Source: Paenibacillus yonginensis
Lineage (GTDB): Bacteria > Bacillota > Bacilli > Paenibacillales > Paenibacillaceae
DNA: 64,000 bases
Assembly: GCF_001685395.1 (NCBI RefSeq)
Contig: NZ_CP014167.1
Coordinates: forward strand, 3,167,501 to 3,231,500
Direction: 5' to 3'
The translations under genes were made by a program, and so were the position numbers. Below, in pieces: positions 36,065 to 44,231 of the stretch; within the stretch, counting starts at the first letter, position 1; the number at the start of each line of letters is the position of its first letter. The notes below the pieces were generated by a model. The model did not search any database. It had not been told where the DNA came from and worked only from the letters and a program-made list of their open reading frames with translations.

Positions 36065-36226
36065 ATGAGACCATTACAAATATCCGCGGATACAGCCGTC
36101 AAGCTGGCCGAGAAATTACATGTTCCAATTGAACAGCTCATGCATATGCCGCAGCATATTCTGATGCAGAAGCTGGCCGAACTGGCTAAAGAAGACGCCG
36201 CAAAGGATAAACCGGACGAGCAATGA
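36065..36226 (+). CDS. YycC-like small protein
   Basis: A 53-residue protein. The segment LQISADTAVKLAEKLHVPIE and then QLMHMPQHILMQKLAEL is what I know from the YycC family of Bacilli (function unknown). ATG 36065 follows GAAGGAGG by 8 bases. It overlaps the next gene by 4 bases (ATGA), so they are co-translated. Confidence 0.82.
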   Translation: MRPLQISADTAVKLAEKLHVPIEQLMHMPQHILMQKLAELAKEDAAKDKPDEQ

Positions 36227-36453
36227 TTCCATTCAACAAAGCGCTGCCTTATGATATTTCAATGGGTGATGTTTATGTACCCGAATGCCCTTTCTGCGGA
36301 AAGGACAACGTTCTGCTGCCGATGAAACCCAAAGAAGTAGCAAGCGTTCGCGAGGGGAAAAAGAAACTTCTCGTCTTCCCTTGCTGTTTCCATAGGGTGA
36401 CTGTTCTGGACAGCGATGACGACTATCTGTTAACCGATACGATCGTCCGGTAA
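36223..36453 (+). CDS. Small Cys-rich (zinc-ribbon-like) protein of unknown function
   Basis: A 76-residue protein with CPFC near residue 23 and a CC pair near residue 53 (VFPCCFH), plus a nearby His; these could bind one metal ion. No family name comes to mind. It overlaps the yycC-like gene by ATGA and is followed by a strong terminator, so the two make a small operon. Confidence 0.8.
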   Translation: MIPFNKALPYDISMGDVYVPECPFCGKDNVLLPMKPKEVASVREGKKKLLVFPCCFHRVTVLDSDDDYLLTDTIVR

Positions 36454-36486
36454 CTGTCCGGTCATGCTGTTATCCTTCCAAATGTA

Positions 36487-36516
36487 AGCCGCCGGCCGCT
36501 GCCGGCGGTTAATTTT
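36487..36516 (+). terminator. Terminator of the yycC operon
   Basis: Perfect 9-bp stem GCCGCCGGC/GCCGGCGGT(one wobble end), 4-base loop, TTAATTTTT tail. It overlaps the 3' end of the opposing DUF2225 gene. Confidence 0.88.
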
Positions 36517-37207
36517 TCATTTCCTCCGGCAATTCATGTTTGGCCTCCAGCATCTGTTCCCTGAGCACGGCCCACTGCTCGCGCGATGCGCGGATCATTG
36601 CGGCATCCATGATCTTCTGATCATTAATGACACGGGAGAACCAGCGGACGGCTTCGGAGAAGTTGCCCGTTCTGCGGTGAAGCTCTCCAATCAGGTACAT
36701 AAGCCGGGCATCGTTGGCTCCCACACCTTCCAACTCGTACACCTTGATGTACGATTCCAGGCTGTATTTCAGGAAACGGATTTCCTGTTCCGTGTTTCCT
36801 TTATAACGATATAACCAGGCAATATGCTGCAGAAGGCTGGCAATCAGCCGTTCTTTCTCGTCGATGGACTGCGCGCACAGCAAAGCCAGCTTATAGCTTT
36901 CCAATGCGGACTCCCAGTCGCGGTGGCCTCCGAAATCACGCGGATGAATCCGCCCTCCAAACGTTTGGCTAAAATTGCTTTTCTGTCTGTCGCTAATCCG
37001 TTCCCGGAAATTTTCAGTAAAAGCAAACCCGCAGTGCGGACATACCCTTACCACGTAATAATCAGGATTCTCATTCTGATAATACCCGCAGAAATCGGTA
37101 TCCGTGCGACTCGCCCGCTTAAAGCTCGGACGCACCCGAGAAGTTACAAATTCTTGCTCACACATCAGACAGTTGGCTTTAATCGTATACAGAGGCTCAA
37201 GTTGCAT
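36509..37207 (-). CDS. DUF2225 family protein
   Basis: About 232 residues. The N-terminal zinc-binding part carries CLMCEQEF and VCPHCGFAF; the remainder is helical and TPR-like (LLQHIAWLYRYKGNTEQEI, LMYLIGELHRRTGNFSEAVRW). This is the DUF2225 layout seen in many Firmicutes; function unknown. The ATG at 37207 has GAGGG 8 bases upstream; the longer frame is unlikely because it would run into the globin gene end. It follows the globin gene in the same direction. Confidence 0.88.
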   Translation of the reverse strand: MQLEPLYTIKANCLMCEQEFVTSRVRPSFKRASRTDTDFCGYYQNENPDYYVVRVCPHCGFAFTENFRERISDRQKSNFSQTFGGRIHPRDFGGHRDWESALESYKLALLCAQSIDEKERLIASLLQHIAWLYRYKGNTEQEIRFLKYSLESYIKVYELEGVGANDARLMYLIGELHRRTGNFSEAVRWFSRVINDQKIMDAAMIRASREQWAVLREQMLEAKHELPEEMKN

Positions 37208-37248
37208 GGCCTGTTCCCTCTTTCCGGCTTTGCAGCCAAATTGCTGGG

Positions 37249-37644
37249 TCATTCTTGAGATGACGGGGTGTTGACGAAATGCATGGCGGGACCCGACAAG
37301 CGCTGCAGCACAACACTGCGGAGCGGCTCCTCAATGCCTACTTCCGTCAAGGCTTCTGCCATGCAGGCGAGCCAAGCCTCCGCCCGTTCAGGCGTGACCG
37401 GAAACGGCAGATGACGGGCACGCATCATCGGGTGGCCATGGGCATCGGAATAAAGCGATGGACCGCCAAAAAATTGGGTCAGAAACATATATTGCTTCTC
37501 CAGGACGGGATCGATATTTTCCGGAAAAAGAGGTCCCAGCAGCGGGTTGCGCTGCACCCGGGGATAAAAAGCCTCCACTATTTTGCGGATTGTCTCTCCG
37601 CCGCCCAAGCTTTCATACAAGGTTTGTCCTTGTTCTGGGTTCAT
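37249..37644 (-). CDS. Group II truncated hemoglobin (YjbI-like)
   Basis: A 131-residue heme protein. TLYESLGGGETIRKIVEAFYPRV and PLFPEN match the 2/2 globin N-terminus; QYMFLTQFFGGPSLY and the proximal His in RARHLPFPV (near residue 75) are typical of group II. Such globins bind oxygen or NO and help against nitrosative or oxidative stress; in some Bacilli the gene neighbours other redox genes. DUF2225 lies 42 bases downstream. Confidence 0.92.
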   Translation of the reverse strand: MNPEQGQTLYESLGGGETIRKIVEAFYPRVQRNPLLGPLFPENIDPVLEKQYMFLTQFFGGPSLYSDAHGHPMMRARHLPFPVTPERAEAWLACMAEALTEVGIEEPLRSVVLQRLSGPAMHFVNTPSSQE

Positions 37645-37736
37645 GCCGACATCACCATCTTCCTGAACTTTTATTTTGTATTATAGCAAAGAATCGGAGG
37701 AAAAACGCCCCCGAAACTCATAACCTCTTTATATCA

Positions 37737-37763
37737 AAAAAAGAGCGCTGAACCAGCGCTCTA
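37737..37763 (-). terminator. Terminator behind the small membrane peptide gene
   Basis: Perfect stem AGAGCGCT/AGCGCTCT, 5-base loop, seven T on the minus strand. The only minus-strand frame that it can serve is the short gene at 37787-37882. Confidence 0.85.
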
Positions 37764-37786
37764 AGTACCCTCTTGATTATTCATCT

Positions 37787-37882
37787 TAATAACTGCGCCA
37801 ATCCTCTTCACCTGAACGGACTAGGGAGGCGCGTATGACATACACAAACGCACATACGAGCAAACCTGCTACAAAACTCATA
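37787..37882 (-). CDS. Probable 31-residue single-helix membrane peptide
   Basis: The minus strand encodes MSFVAGLLVCAFVYVIRASL then VRSGEEDWRSY. One hydrophobic helix is followed by basic residues and a polar tail, the pattern of a small inner-membrane peptide with its C-terminus inside. The ATG at 37882 has GGAG 8 bases upstream; an ATG two codons earlier is too close to it. A good terminator begins 24 bases past the stop. An extended -10-like TGCTAGAAT lies upstream near 37946. I know no family. Confidence 0.55.
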
Positions 37883-38077
37883 TACATCACTCCGCTCATC
37901 AGGATTTGTTGGAATCATAAGAGATCGCGATGCTACACGGTCTATTCTAGCATATTGCGATTAAAAAATCAGCCGTCTGGCAAGCGCTTTCTTGTTTTTT
38001 TTGTACTGTTTGTCCTATTGCATTCATAAAACTAAGGAAGATCGAAATAAAAAACATGCTGGTGGAGGCGTTAAAAG

Positions 38078-39364
38078 GTGCAGATTTCCAGACTTGGACT
38101 ACCCATCATTCTGCTGGCGCTCATCGCCATTTGTATGCTGATGCTGGCCTTCCCTCAATCCTCCTGGGATGCTGCTGTAAGGGGGCTGTCCATTTGGTGG
38201 GACGTGCTGTTCCCTTCGCTGTTTCCCTTTTTCGTCATTTCAGAGGTGCTGCTTGGTTTCGGGATTGTCCATTTTCTGGGCAGGCTGCTGGATCCTCTGA
38301 TGAAACCGCTCTTCCGTATTCCGGGAAGCGGCGGTTTTGTTGCCGCTATGGGATTTGCCGCCGGCTATCCGGTAAGCGCGCGGCTCACCGTCAAGCTTCG
38401 GGAGCAAAACCTGATCAGCCGGGTTGAAGGCGAAAGACTGGTCTCCTTCACCACTTCCTCCGATCCGATCTTCCTGATCGGGGCGGTCTCGGTCGGCTTC
38501 TTCCACAGTCCGCAGCTGGCCGGCGTGCTGGCGACCGCCCATTACGGCGGATCGGTGATTATCGGTCTGATCATGCGTTTCTACAGACGCCATGACGCCG
38601 AACAGACCAGGCAGAAGAGCGAGCCCGCAGCAGCTTTCTCTGCTGCTAAACCCTCAGAAACGGCTGGTGACGGTCCGGCTATCCCCCGCCCTTCCCGGCT
38701 AAAATCCGCTCTTCTGGCCATGCATGAAGCCCGCATGGCAGACGGCAGAGAACTGGGAGAGCTGCTCAGTCAGGCAATCACGTCTTCCCTGCGGCTGATG
38801 ACCGTGGTCGGAGGACTGGTCGTGTTTTTCTCCGTGTTCCTCGAGGTGCTCACGGCTTCCGGAGTTATGAGCCTCCTGTATGGCAGCCTGCGCAGCCTGC
38901 TGTCGGTCATCGGACTTCCTTCGGCTTTGGCCGAACCTTTTATGAGCGGGCTCTTTGAGGTAACGCTGGGAGCCAAAAATGCCGCAGCGGCAGCAGCCGG
39001 TATCCCGCTTGCCTTCAAGGCGGCGGCAGCGGTGTTTATTTTGTCCTGGGGCGGATTGTCCGTCCATGCGCAGGTCGCCAGCATTTTGAATGCAACCGAT
39101 CTGCGTTATTTGCCTTTTCTCGCCGCACGCTTTATTCATGCGGTTCTATCCGCTGTTTTGCTTCTGCTGATCTGGCCATACTTTGGACTAGACGAAACCT
39201 CGTCCGCTTTTAGTTCCATTCCCTCTTCCCTTCCTTATGCCTGGCAGGCAAGCGCGGGCAATTTCATTTATGCCACCAAGCTGCTTGCGGTCATGCTTAT
39301 TTTGTCTATTTTAGCCATTCTCATTCAGAAATGGAGCTTTAAACGGCGGACCCGTCGATCCTAG
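38078..39364 (+). CDS. ylbJ: Sporulation integral membrane protein YlbJ
   Basis: Multi-pass membrane protein, 428 residues, with two copies of the nucleoside-recognition/Gate fold (WWDVLFPSLFPFFVISEVLLG near residue 35, and the second half from about 235). YlbJ is needed in the mother cell for sporulation. A GTG start at 38078 follows GGAGG by 9 bases. A charged, Ala-rich cytoplasmic loop (about residues 165-215) links the halves. nadK follows in the same direction. Confidence 0.9.
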   Translation: MQISRLGLPIILLALIAICMLMLAFPQSSWDAAVRGLSIWWDVLFPSLFPFFVISEVLLGFGIVHFLGRLLDPLMKPLFRIPGSGGFVAAMGFAAGYPVSARLTVKLREQNLISRVEGERLVSFTTSSDPIFLIGAVSVGFFHSPQLAGVLATAHYGGSVIIGLIMRFYRRHDAEQTRQKSEPAAAFSAAKPSETAGDGPAIPRPSRLKSALLAMHEARMADGRELGELLSQAITSSLRLMTVVGGLVVFFSVFLEVLTASGVMSLLYGSLRSLLSVIGLPSALAEPFMSGLFEVTLGAKNAAAAAAGIPLAFKAAAAVFILSWGGLSVHAQVASILNATDLRYLPFLAARFIHAVLSAVLLLLIWPYFGLDETSSAFSSIPSSLPYAWQASAGNFIYATKLLAVMLILSILAILIQKWSFKRRTRRS

Positions 39365-39460
39365 GCTCGTCTGGAGGCATCGGTATCATCCAAACCTGAG
39401 CTTGTTTTTGTGTCCGAAATTGATTATCATCGGATTGGCAAATAACTCCTTGCTAAATTG

Positions 39461-39490
39461 TTACGAATTCATGTCTGTTTAAGGTATAAT
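39461..39490 (+). promoter_or_regulatory. Candidate sigma-A promoter of nadK
   Basis: TATAAT at 39485-39490 with a TTACGA -35 at 39461-39466 (18 bp), about 56 bases before the nadK start. Confidence 0.55.
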
Positions 39491-39545
39491 GTTAGGCGAA
39501 GAATCATGTACGTATACATTACACCCGGGTAAAGGAGCTTTTCAC

Positions 39546-40349
39546 TTGAGATACTACGTTCTAGACCGCGGAGACAGCCTTTCGGTTGAGCTGGCCGAAC
39601 AATTCCACAAACTTGCCGGAGAACACGGCTTTGAGCTGGATGCCAAATCGCCGGAAATCGTTGTCTCTATCGGGGGAGACGGAACCATGCTTCACGCCTT
39701 TCATACGTTTATAGACCGGATTCCTTCCATAGCCTTCGTAGGTGTGCATACCGGTCATCTCGGTTTTTATGCCGACTGGAAAGCGGACGAACTTCCCGAA
39801 CTGGTTTCGCTCATGGGCGGCAAGGGCGGTCCGGGCACCATGAAGCCGCGAATCGTGAACTATCCCCTGCTCGAAGTAGAAATTACGAAGAAATCCGGCA
39901 CCTTATCTTATATTTGCCTGAACGAGTTCACCCTCAAGGGCACGGATGGCACACTGGTCGCCCAGGTTGACATCAACGACCAGATGTTCGAAATGTTCCG
40001 GGGCGACGGTATTTGCATTTCTACGCCGTCCGGAAGTACGGCTTACAACAAAAGTCTTGGCGGAGCCATGCTGCATCCAACGATCGAAGCCCTGCAGATT
40101 TCAGAAATTGCCTCCATCAACAACAGGGTGTTCCGGACGATGGGCTCGGCGCTGGTGCTTCCCAAACACCATCACTGCGATATTTACTCCCGCAAGGAGC
40201 AGAATCTGACGATTACGCTGGACCACATCAGCCTGCATCTGAATGACCTGCTGTCCGTTAAATGCCGGGTGGCCCGCCAGAAGATCAGCTTTGTCCGCTA
40301 TCGTCCTTTCCCTTTCTGGGAGCGGGTGCGCAACGCATTTCTCGATTAA
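39546..40349 (+). CDS. nadK: NAD kinase
   Basis: ATP-NAD kinase making NADP, 267 residues. The GGDGT motif (SIGGDGTMLHAF near residue 42) and the downstream NE and TGSTAYNKSLGGA-type nucleotide loop (CISTPSGSTAYNKSLGG near residue 160) are clear. The start is TTG at 39546 with AAAGGAG 8 bases upstream; the ATG 19 codons earlier overlaps the -10 promoter region and is unlikely. Confidence 0.95.
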   Translation: MRYYVLDRGDSLSVELAEQFHKLAGEHGFELDAKSPEIVVSIGGDGTMLHAFHTFIDRIPSIAFVGVHTGHLGFYADWKADELPELVSLMGGKGGPGTMKPRIVNYPLLEVEITKKSGTLSYICLNEFTLKGTDGTLVAQVDINDQMFEMFRGDGICISTPSGSTAYNKSLGGAMLHPTIEALQISEIASINNRVFRTMGSALVLPKHHHCDIYSRKEQNLTITLDHISLHLNDLLSVKCRVARQKISFVRYRPFPFWERVRNAFLD

Positions 40350-40384
40350 GGTCCCGTTCTCAGGTCCCGTTCTGCGAGCAAAAG

Positions 40385-40434
40385 AAACAAGCAGGCCAAA
40401 GCGATCAGCTTTGAACCTGCTTGTTTTATTTTTT
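40385..40434 (+). terminator. Terminator of nadK
   Basis: Stem AAACAAGCAGG/CCTGCTTGTTT with a 20-base internal loop and TTATTTTTT tail. Confidence 0.85.
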
Positions 40435-40458
40435 ATAAACTTTCCGTCCCCGGCCTGC

Positions 40459-41115
40459 TTAAACGTCTTTACCGGCGTTGTCGCCCTCTTGCTGACGGGA
40501 CTGTGGCCCACGTTCCCGCTGCGCTTTCGGTTCACGGTGCTCCTTGTTCATGCTTGTATCCTTCGACTCCTTGAAGTCTCTGGATTCCCTTGATTCTTTA
40601 GTTTCTTTGCCAGACCCTCTAGGCTCCTTCGCTTCCTTGCCGTCCTTCGGCTCTTTGGCTTCCCGAGCCTCCCGGGCTTCGCGGGCCGCAGCTTTGCTGG
40701 CCTCCTTGGCCTGCTTCATCTTCGCATGATGCTCCCGGGATGAAAGGTGCTCGCGCAGCGGCAGCTGCTCTTTAGGCTTGCCGTCATCCGTTGTTTCACC
40801 GGAATCCGGCTTGCTCTGAATCAAAGCCTCCTTGACCGGTTCTTTGGTCTTCTGAAGCACAAAATAAGCGCAGCCGAAGTTGCAATATTCATTGATATAG
40901 TCAATCACTCCGGAAATAGCCGTATCCCGGTTCGCTTTCGGATGATTATCTCTATAGAACCCCTTAAGTCTAAGCTGGTTATAACCCCAATCTCCAACGA
41001 TATAGTCATAACGTTCCAGCACCTCGCTGTAGCGCTGCTTGAAGGCTTCCGGATTCCAGCCGTTCCGGTTATCCTGAATCAATTCATAACTTTTGTTGCC
41101 GATTTGTACAAACAC
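40459..41115 (-). CDS. yutD: YutD-like protein with long charged C-terminal tail
   Basis: The first 105 residues are YutD (DUF1027): YELIQDNRNGWNPEAFKQRY, RYDYIVGDWGYNQLRLKGFY and EYCNFGCAYFVLQK. B. subtilis YutD is about 100 residues; here a 110-residue Lys/Glu/Ser/Arg-rich tail follows with short repeats (REAREAREAKEPKDGKEAKE, KESRESRDFKESKD). The start is GTG 41115, 7 bases after AAGGAGG; the longer ATG frame is upstream of that site. Divergent from the lytH-like gene, as in B. subtilis where yutD, lytH and yunB lie close together. Function unknown; the tail may bind nucleic acid or a partner. Confidence 0.87.
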   Translation of the reverse strand: MFVQIGNKSYELIQDNRNGWNPEAFKQRYSEVLERYDYIVGDWGYNQLRLKGFYRDNHPKANRDTAISGVIDYINEYCNFGCAYFVLQKTKEPVKEALIQSKPDSGETTDDGKPKEQLPLREHLSSREHHAKMKQAKEASKAAAREAREAREAKEPKDGKEAKEPRGSGKETKESRESRDFKESKDTSMNKEHREPKAQRERGPQSRQQEGDNAGKDV

Positions 41116-41335
41116 CGGTGTCCCTCCTTGTTCCGTTAAGCGCCCTGCCGACTCCATCCGTTCGGCGTTCATCAGCAGGTTCTTTTCTGCCGCGCTGGAT
41201 ATACTGCCCACATTATATCATGAAAGCGGCATAATTACTCGGCTTGTCCATGGATAAAAATCCGTTCCTTGCACCAAATTAACTAAGGATCAATTCGGGA
41301 TTTGTTTCTATTCGTTCTAATAAGGAGGGACAAAG

Positions 41336-42370
41336 ATGCGATATGCTTCGGTGATCAAACGAAAATGGGGACTGGCTGTCCTGCCTTGGCTGCTGGCTTT
41401 CTCCTGGGTCTGCCCGAACGCAGCCGGAGCCGGGACCGATCAGCAAACCGATTCTGCTTCTGCTGCAGTCAGGACGCTGCAGGAGCGGAGGCTGTTGATC
41501 CAGGAGATCAGTGAACTGACCCAAGTTCCCTGGACCTATTTGGCGGCTCTGGACCAATATGAGCGGACCCTGACCCCCAAATCCAGAAAGGAACGTTTGA
41601 AGAACAAGCTGATTAGCCTCGATCCGCGGCCGGAGCTTTGGGCCGGCATGATCAATCCCGATCCCGGCGACACCAACCCGATCACGATTGCGCTGTTCGG
41701 CGGCATCGGCAGGGACGCGAACGGAGACGGCAAAGCGAATCCGGAGGATGACATGGACGCCCTGTACAGCCTCGCCTCCTATATGAAGAGCTTTGGGCTG
41801 ACGGAGGAGGATTTCCAAATCTCCTTATGGCGTTATTATCAAAATGAACGGGCGGTCACCCGGATTCGGCAGTTCGCCAAACTTTATCAAACCTACGGCA
41901 CGATCGATTTAAGCAAAACCGCCTTTGTGCTGCCTTTGTCGAGCATCTACAGTTACCGGAGCACTTGGGGAGACCGGCGCGGCTTCGGCGGACTCCGCAT
42001 GCATGAAGGGACCGATTTGTTTGCTTCCTACGGCGTTCCTGTCAGAAGCGCCTGCTACGGGGTTGTAGAGACGAAGGGATGGAACCGCTTTGGCGGCTGG
42101 CGGATCGGCATCCGTGACATTCAGAACCGGTATCATTATTACGCCCATCTGCAGGGTTTTGACAAGAACATCGAAGTCGGCAGCACAGTCGTGCCGGGCC
42201 AGGTGGTCGGCTGGGTCGGCAGCAGCGGTTATGGCAAGCCGGGCACATCCGGCAAATTCCCGCCCCATCTGCATTATGGCATTTACAAGGATACGGGCCA
42301 CTATGAGTGGGCTTTTGATCCTTACCCGCTGCTGAAACGGTGGGAGAATGAAGAACGAAGACGCAAATGA
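41336..42370 (+). CDS. lytH: LytH-like M23 peptidoglycan peptidase
   Basis: Exported LytM-type metallopeptidase, 344 residues. Signal peptide (WGLAVLPWLLAFSWVCPNAAGA), helical middle domain, then the M23 domain with zinc ligands in MHEGTDLFASYG (His and Asp near residues 222-226) and HLHYGIY (near residue 310). The neighbour set yutD / this gene / yunB matches the B. subtilis yutD-lytH-yunB region, where LytH trims stem peptides to single L-Ala in spore cortex. Symbol by synteny and domain; a different M23 role is possible. Confidence 0.82.
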   Translation: MRYASVIKRKWGLAVLPWLLAFSWVCPNAAGAGTDQQTDSASAAVRTLQERRLLIQEISELTQVPWTYLAALDQYERTLTPKSRKERLKNKLISLDPRPELWAGMINPDPGDTNPITIALFGGIGRDANGDGKANPEDDMDALYSLASYMKSFGLTEEDFQISLWRYYQNERAVTRIRQFAKLYQTYGTIDLSKTAFVLPLSSIYSYRSTWGDRRGFGGLRMHEGTDLFASYGVPVRSACYGVVETKGWNRFGGWRIGIRDIQNRYHYYAHLQGFDKNIEVGSTVVPGQVVGWVGSSGYGKPGTSGKFPPHLHYGIYKDTGHYEWAFDPYPLLKRWENEERRRK

Positions 42371-42410
42371 GGCTGAGCGGATCTGTTCATACTTGGCGTT
42401 ATCAAAAAAA

Positions 42411-42428
42411 TAAGAGGCTGTCCCAAAA
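42411..42428. repeat. IS-terminus-like motif
   Basis: AGAGGCTGTCCCAAAAGT resembles the outer end of IS1182-type elements found in Bacilli. A related degenerate sequence GGCTATCCTAAAAAT occurs in the same orientation near 43013-43027, on the other side of the DUF4181-like gene. No transposase remains. Confidence 0.4.
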
Positions 42429-42481
42429 GTAAACTTTGGAACGCCCCGCAATTAAATTAGGGTAATATTCACAGAAGTAAG

Positions 42482-42520
42482 GAGCTAAGCGATTTATTTT
42501 CGCTTAGCTCTTTGGTTTTT
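42482..42520 (+). terminator. Terminator downstream of the lytH-like gene
   Basis: Perfect 11-bp stem GAGCTAAGCGA/TCGCTTAGCTC, 7-base loop, TTTGGTTTTT tail. Confidence 0.85.
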
Positions 42521-42645
42521 GCCCCAAACGTATGCTGCTCTCTTTCTCATTATTTAGGTTCGTGCTTGTTATATCAGATTATATTTGTATAATGAGATAC
42601 TAATTAGTTTTTTTGTTTTTTTCAGGAAATAATAAGGAGTCTGTC

Positions 42646-42993
42646 ATGAGCTATCTATATTATTTTATGATTGGTGTTATATGTATCGTTAATGTAATTA
42701 TGAGTAAAAAGGTAAACATGGATAGTGAACAGAAAATGTCAGATACAGCAGTATACAAATGGTATATTTTGGGTTTGATTGCCTTTGCAGCTGCGCCTAT
42801 TGTGGTTATTTGGACTTTTGGTTTAAACAAACCCCAACCGTTATTCCCATTCACCATGACCTTATTTTTTTCTTTCCGAGCTGTTATGGAGTTAATATAT
42901 ATTAAAGAAACACGGCGTTATATAGTTTCATGCGCTGCGGCTGCCGCATCACTAATCTTTACTGTCCTCTTTCTGGTGCTTCGCATTTTATAG
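42646..42993 (+). CDS. Small membrane protein, DUF4181-like
   Basis: About 115 residues, four hydrophobic helices; the loop MELIYIKETRRYIVS between helices 3 and 4 is what I associate with DUF4181 proteins. ATG 42646 has AAGGAG 6 bases upstream; the upstream in-frame ATG is not supported. The coding region is visibly more AT-rich than its neighbours and splits the lytH-yunB pair, with IS-end-like sequences on both sides, so it looks like a recent insertion. Function unknown. Confidence 0.62.
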   Translation: MSYLYYFMIGVICIVNVIMSKKVNMDSEQKMSDTAVYKWYILGLIAFAAAPIVVIWTFGLNKPQPLFPFTMTLFFSFRAVMELIYIKETRRYIVSCAAAAASLIFTVLFLVLRIL

Positions 42994-43002
42994 ATTTATC
43001 AC

Positions 43003-43044
43003 AGACAAAAATGGGCTATCCTAAAAATGAAAGTCCATTTTTGT
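43003..43044. terminator. Hairpin between DUF4181-like gene and yunB
   Basis: Perfect 12-bp repeat AGACAAAAATGG/CCATTTTTGTCT with a 17-20-base loop, between convergent genes; weak tail, so termination is uncertain. Confidence 0.5.
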
Positions 43045-43063
43045 CTATGACATAAAAAAACTA

Positions 43064-44098
43064 TTAGGGCATCACGACCGATGCCCCGCCGGCTCCGGAC
43101 TGAAGGTCCGTGCTTGAACCCGGACTTGAGCCTGTTCCCGTGCCGGATAAGGACCCGGAGGACGGGTCCGTTAAGGAGCCCGCCGATGCACCGGAGCCTG
43201 CACCGGCTCCGGCACCGGCACTGGATCCCGAAGCCTCCCCATTGTCCTGCTGCTGCGACGGCAGGGCAATGCTTGGCGCGTTGGCGCCATTTTCCCCGAC
43301 AGGCTGGCCTTTGTTGTCATAATAATACATCGGGACATCGCCCACGACCATCAGGTAAGAGACGGGAATATCGGTTTCAACGACCTGCGGCCCCATATTG
43401 AACGGCACTACCACGGAAACCTCGGTCCGGATGTGCAAATAAACCTCCACCAGAATCGTGTTGATGCCGGCGTCCTGCTTCCGTGTGTTCAAATCAACCT
43501 TCACATCGCTTTGCGGCTCCATGCGAATCGGAATGCGCGGGCCGAAAGAAGCGATAATCGTGCTGCCTAACGCCTGGCCTAAAGGAATCTTCTCATTCAG
43601 CTTAGACACGTGATCCAGCGTCCGTTTGACCGTCTGTACCGTGTCCGACGTAATCTCCATATGGGATTTGTAATTCAGCATAAACCCGGTAATTTTCCCG
43701 TTCGCATCCGTCTTCCAATCTACGAGGTTCCCATACTGCTTACCGTTGGCCACCTGCTCGCTGATCGCTTCGTTCAACGATTCGGTGGCGATCTGCTTAA
43801 CCCGGATTTTGGCCAGCTCCATCAGCGGACCGTCCATTCTTCGCTCCACATAATTAAACATTTGCACAAACAAAAGAAGGACCACCATGGAGGCTATTAT
43901 CCAGACCCACTTCTTCTTGAATTTAATTTCCTTCCGGGGTGTCCCGCCTGCCGGCTTCCAGCCGCCACCGCCCGATTTCCAGCCCCCGCCGGACTTCCAG
44001 CCTCCGCTCGATTTCGGTTTGGGCCGCAAGTTAACCCAAGCAGGGCGGCTGCCCCATCTGCGCCTTCTGAACCTGATTGTTCTGCCACCTATCCGCAT
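43064..44098 (-). CDS. yunB: Sporulation protein YunB
   Basis: A 344-residue protein with an Arg-rich N-terminus, a Gly/Trp/Lys repeat (KSSGGWKSGGGWKSGGGGWK, residues 30-50), one membrane helix (WVWIIASMVVLLLFVQMF) and a large outer domain typical of YunB (FNYVERRMDGPLMELAKIRV, NLVDWKTDANGKITGF, MGPQVVETDIPVSYLMVVGD). The last 70 residues are a Ser/Gly/Ala-rich low-complexity tail not needed in the core family. ATG 44098 has GGGAGGT 7 bases upstream. YunB is needed for proper spore formation (sigma-E controlled in B. subtilis). Confidence 0.9.
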   Translation of the reverse strand: MRIGGRTIRFRRRRWGSRPAWVNLRPKPKSSGGWKSGGGWKSGGGGWKPAGGTPRKEIKFKKKWVWIIASMVVLLLFVQMFNYVERRMDGPLMELAKIRVKQIATESLNEAISEQVANGKQYGNLVDWKTDANGKITGFMLNYKSHMEITSDTVQTVKRTLDHVSKLNEKIPLGQALGSTIIASFGPRIPIRMEPQSDVKVDLNTRKQDAGINTILVEVYLHIRTEVSVVVPFNMGPQVVETDIPVSYLMVVGDVPMYYYDNKGQPVGENGANAPSIALPSQQQDNGEASGSSAGAGAGAGSGASAGSLTDPSSGSLSGTGTGSSPGSSTDLQSGAGGASVVMP

Positions 44099-44149
44099 GA
44101 TGATAACCTCCCGGCACTGTAGCTCTTTTACCAGATTATGCGGCCAAGC

Positions 44150-44205
44150 GGCAAAAAAGAAGACAGGGCTGCCAAGTCCCTTGCCGGGAAGCGGCCCCTG
44201 CCTGC
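44150..44205 (-). terminator. Probable terminator of the tre operon
   Basis: An imperfect GC-rich inverted repeat (GGCAGGGGC...GCCCTGTC) followed on the minus strand by TTCTTTTTT, about 30 bases past the treR stop codon. Confidence 0.55.
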
Positions 44206-44231
44206 TTCAGCTCCGTTGCTGACGCGTATGA

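Noticed and set aside
37835-38029. Plus-strand frame with a GGGAGG site
   Set aside because: The product lacks recognisable features and ends without a terminator; the antisense 31-residue peptide with a terminator is the better candidate, though neither is proven.
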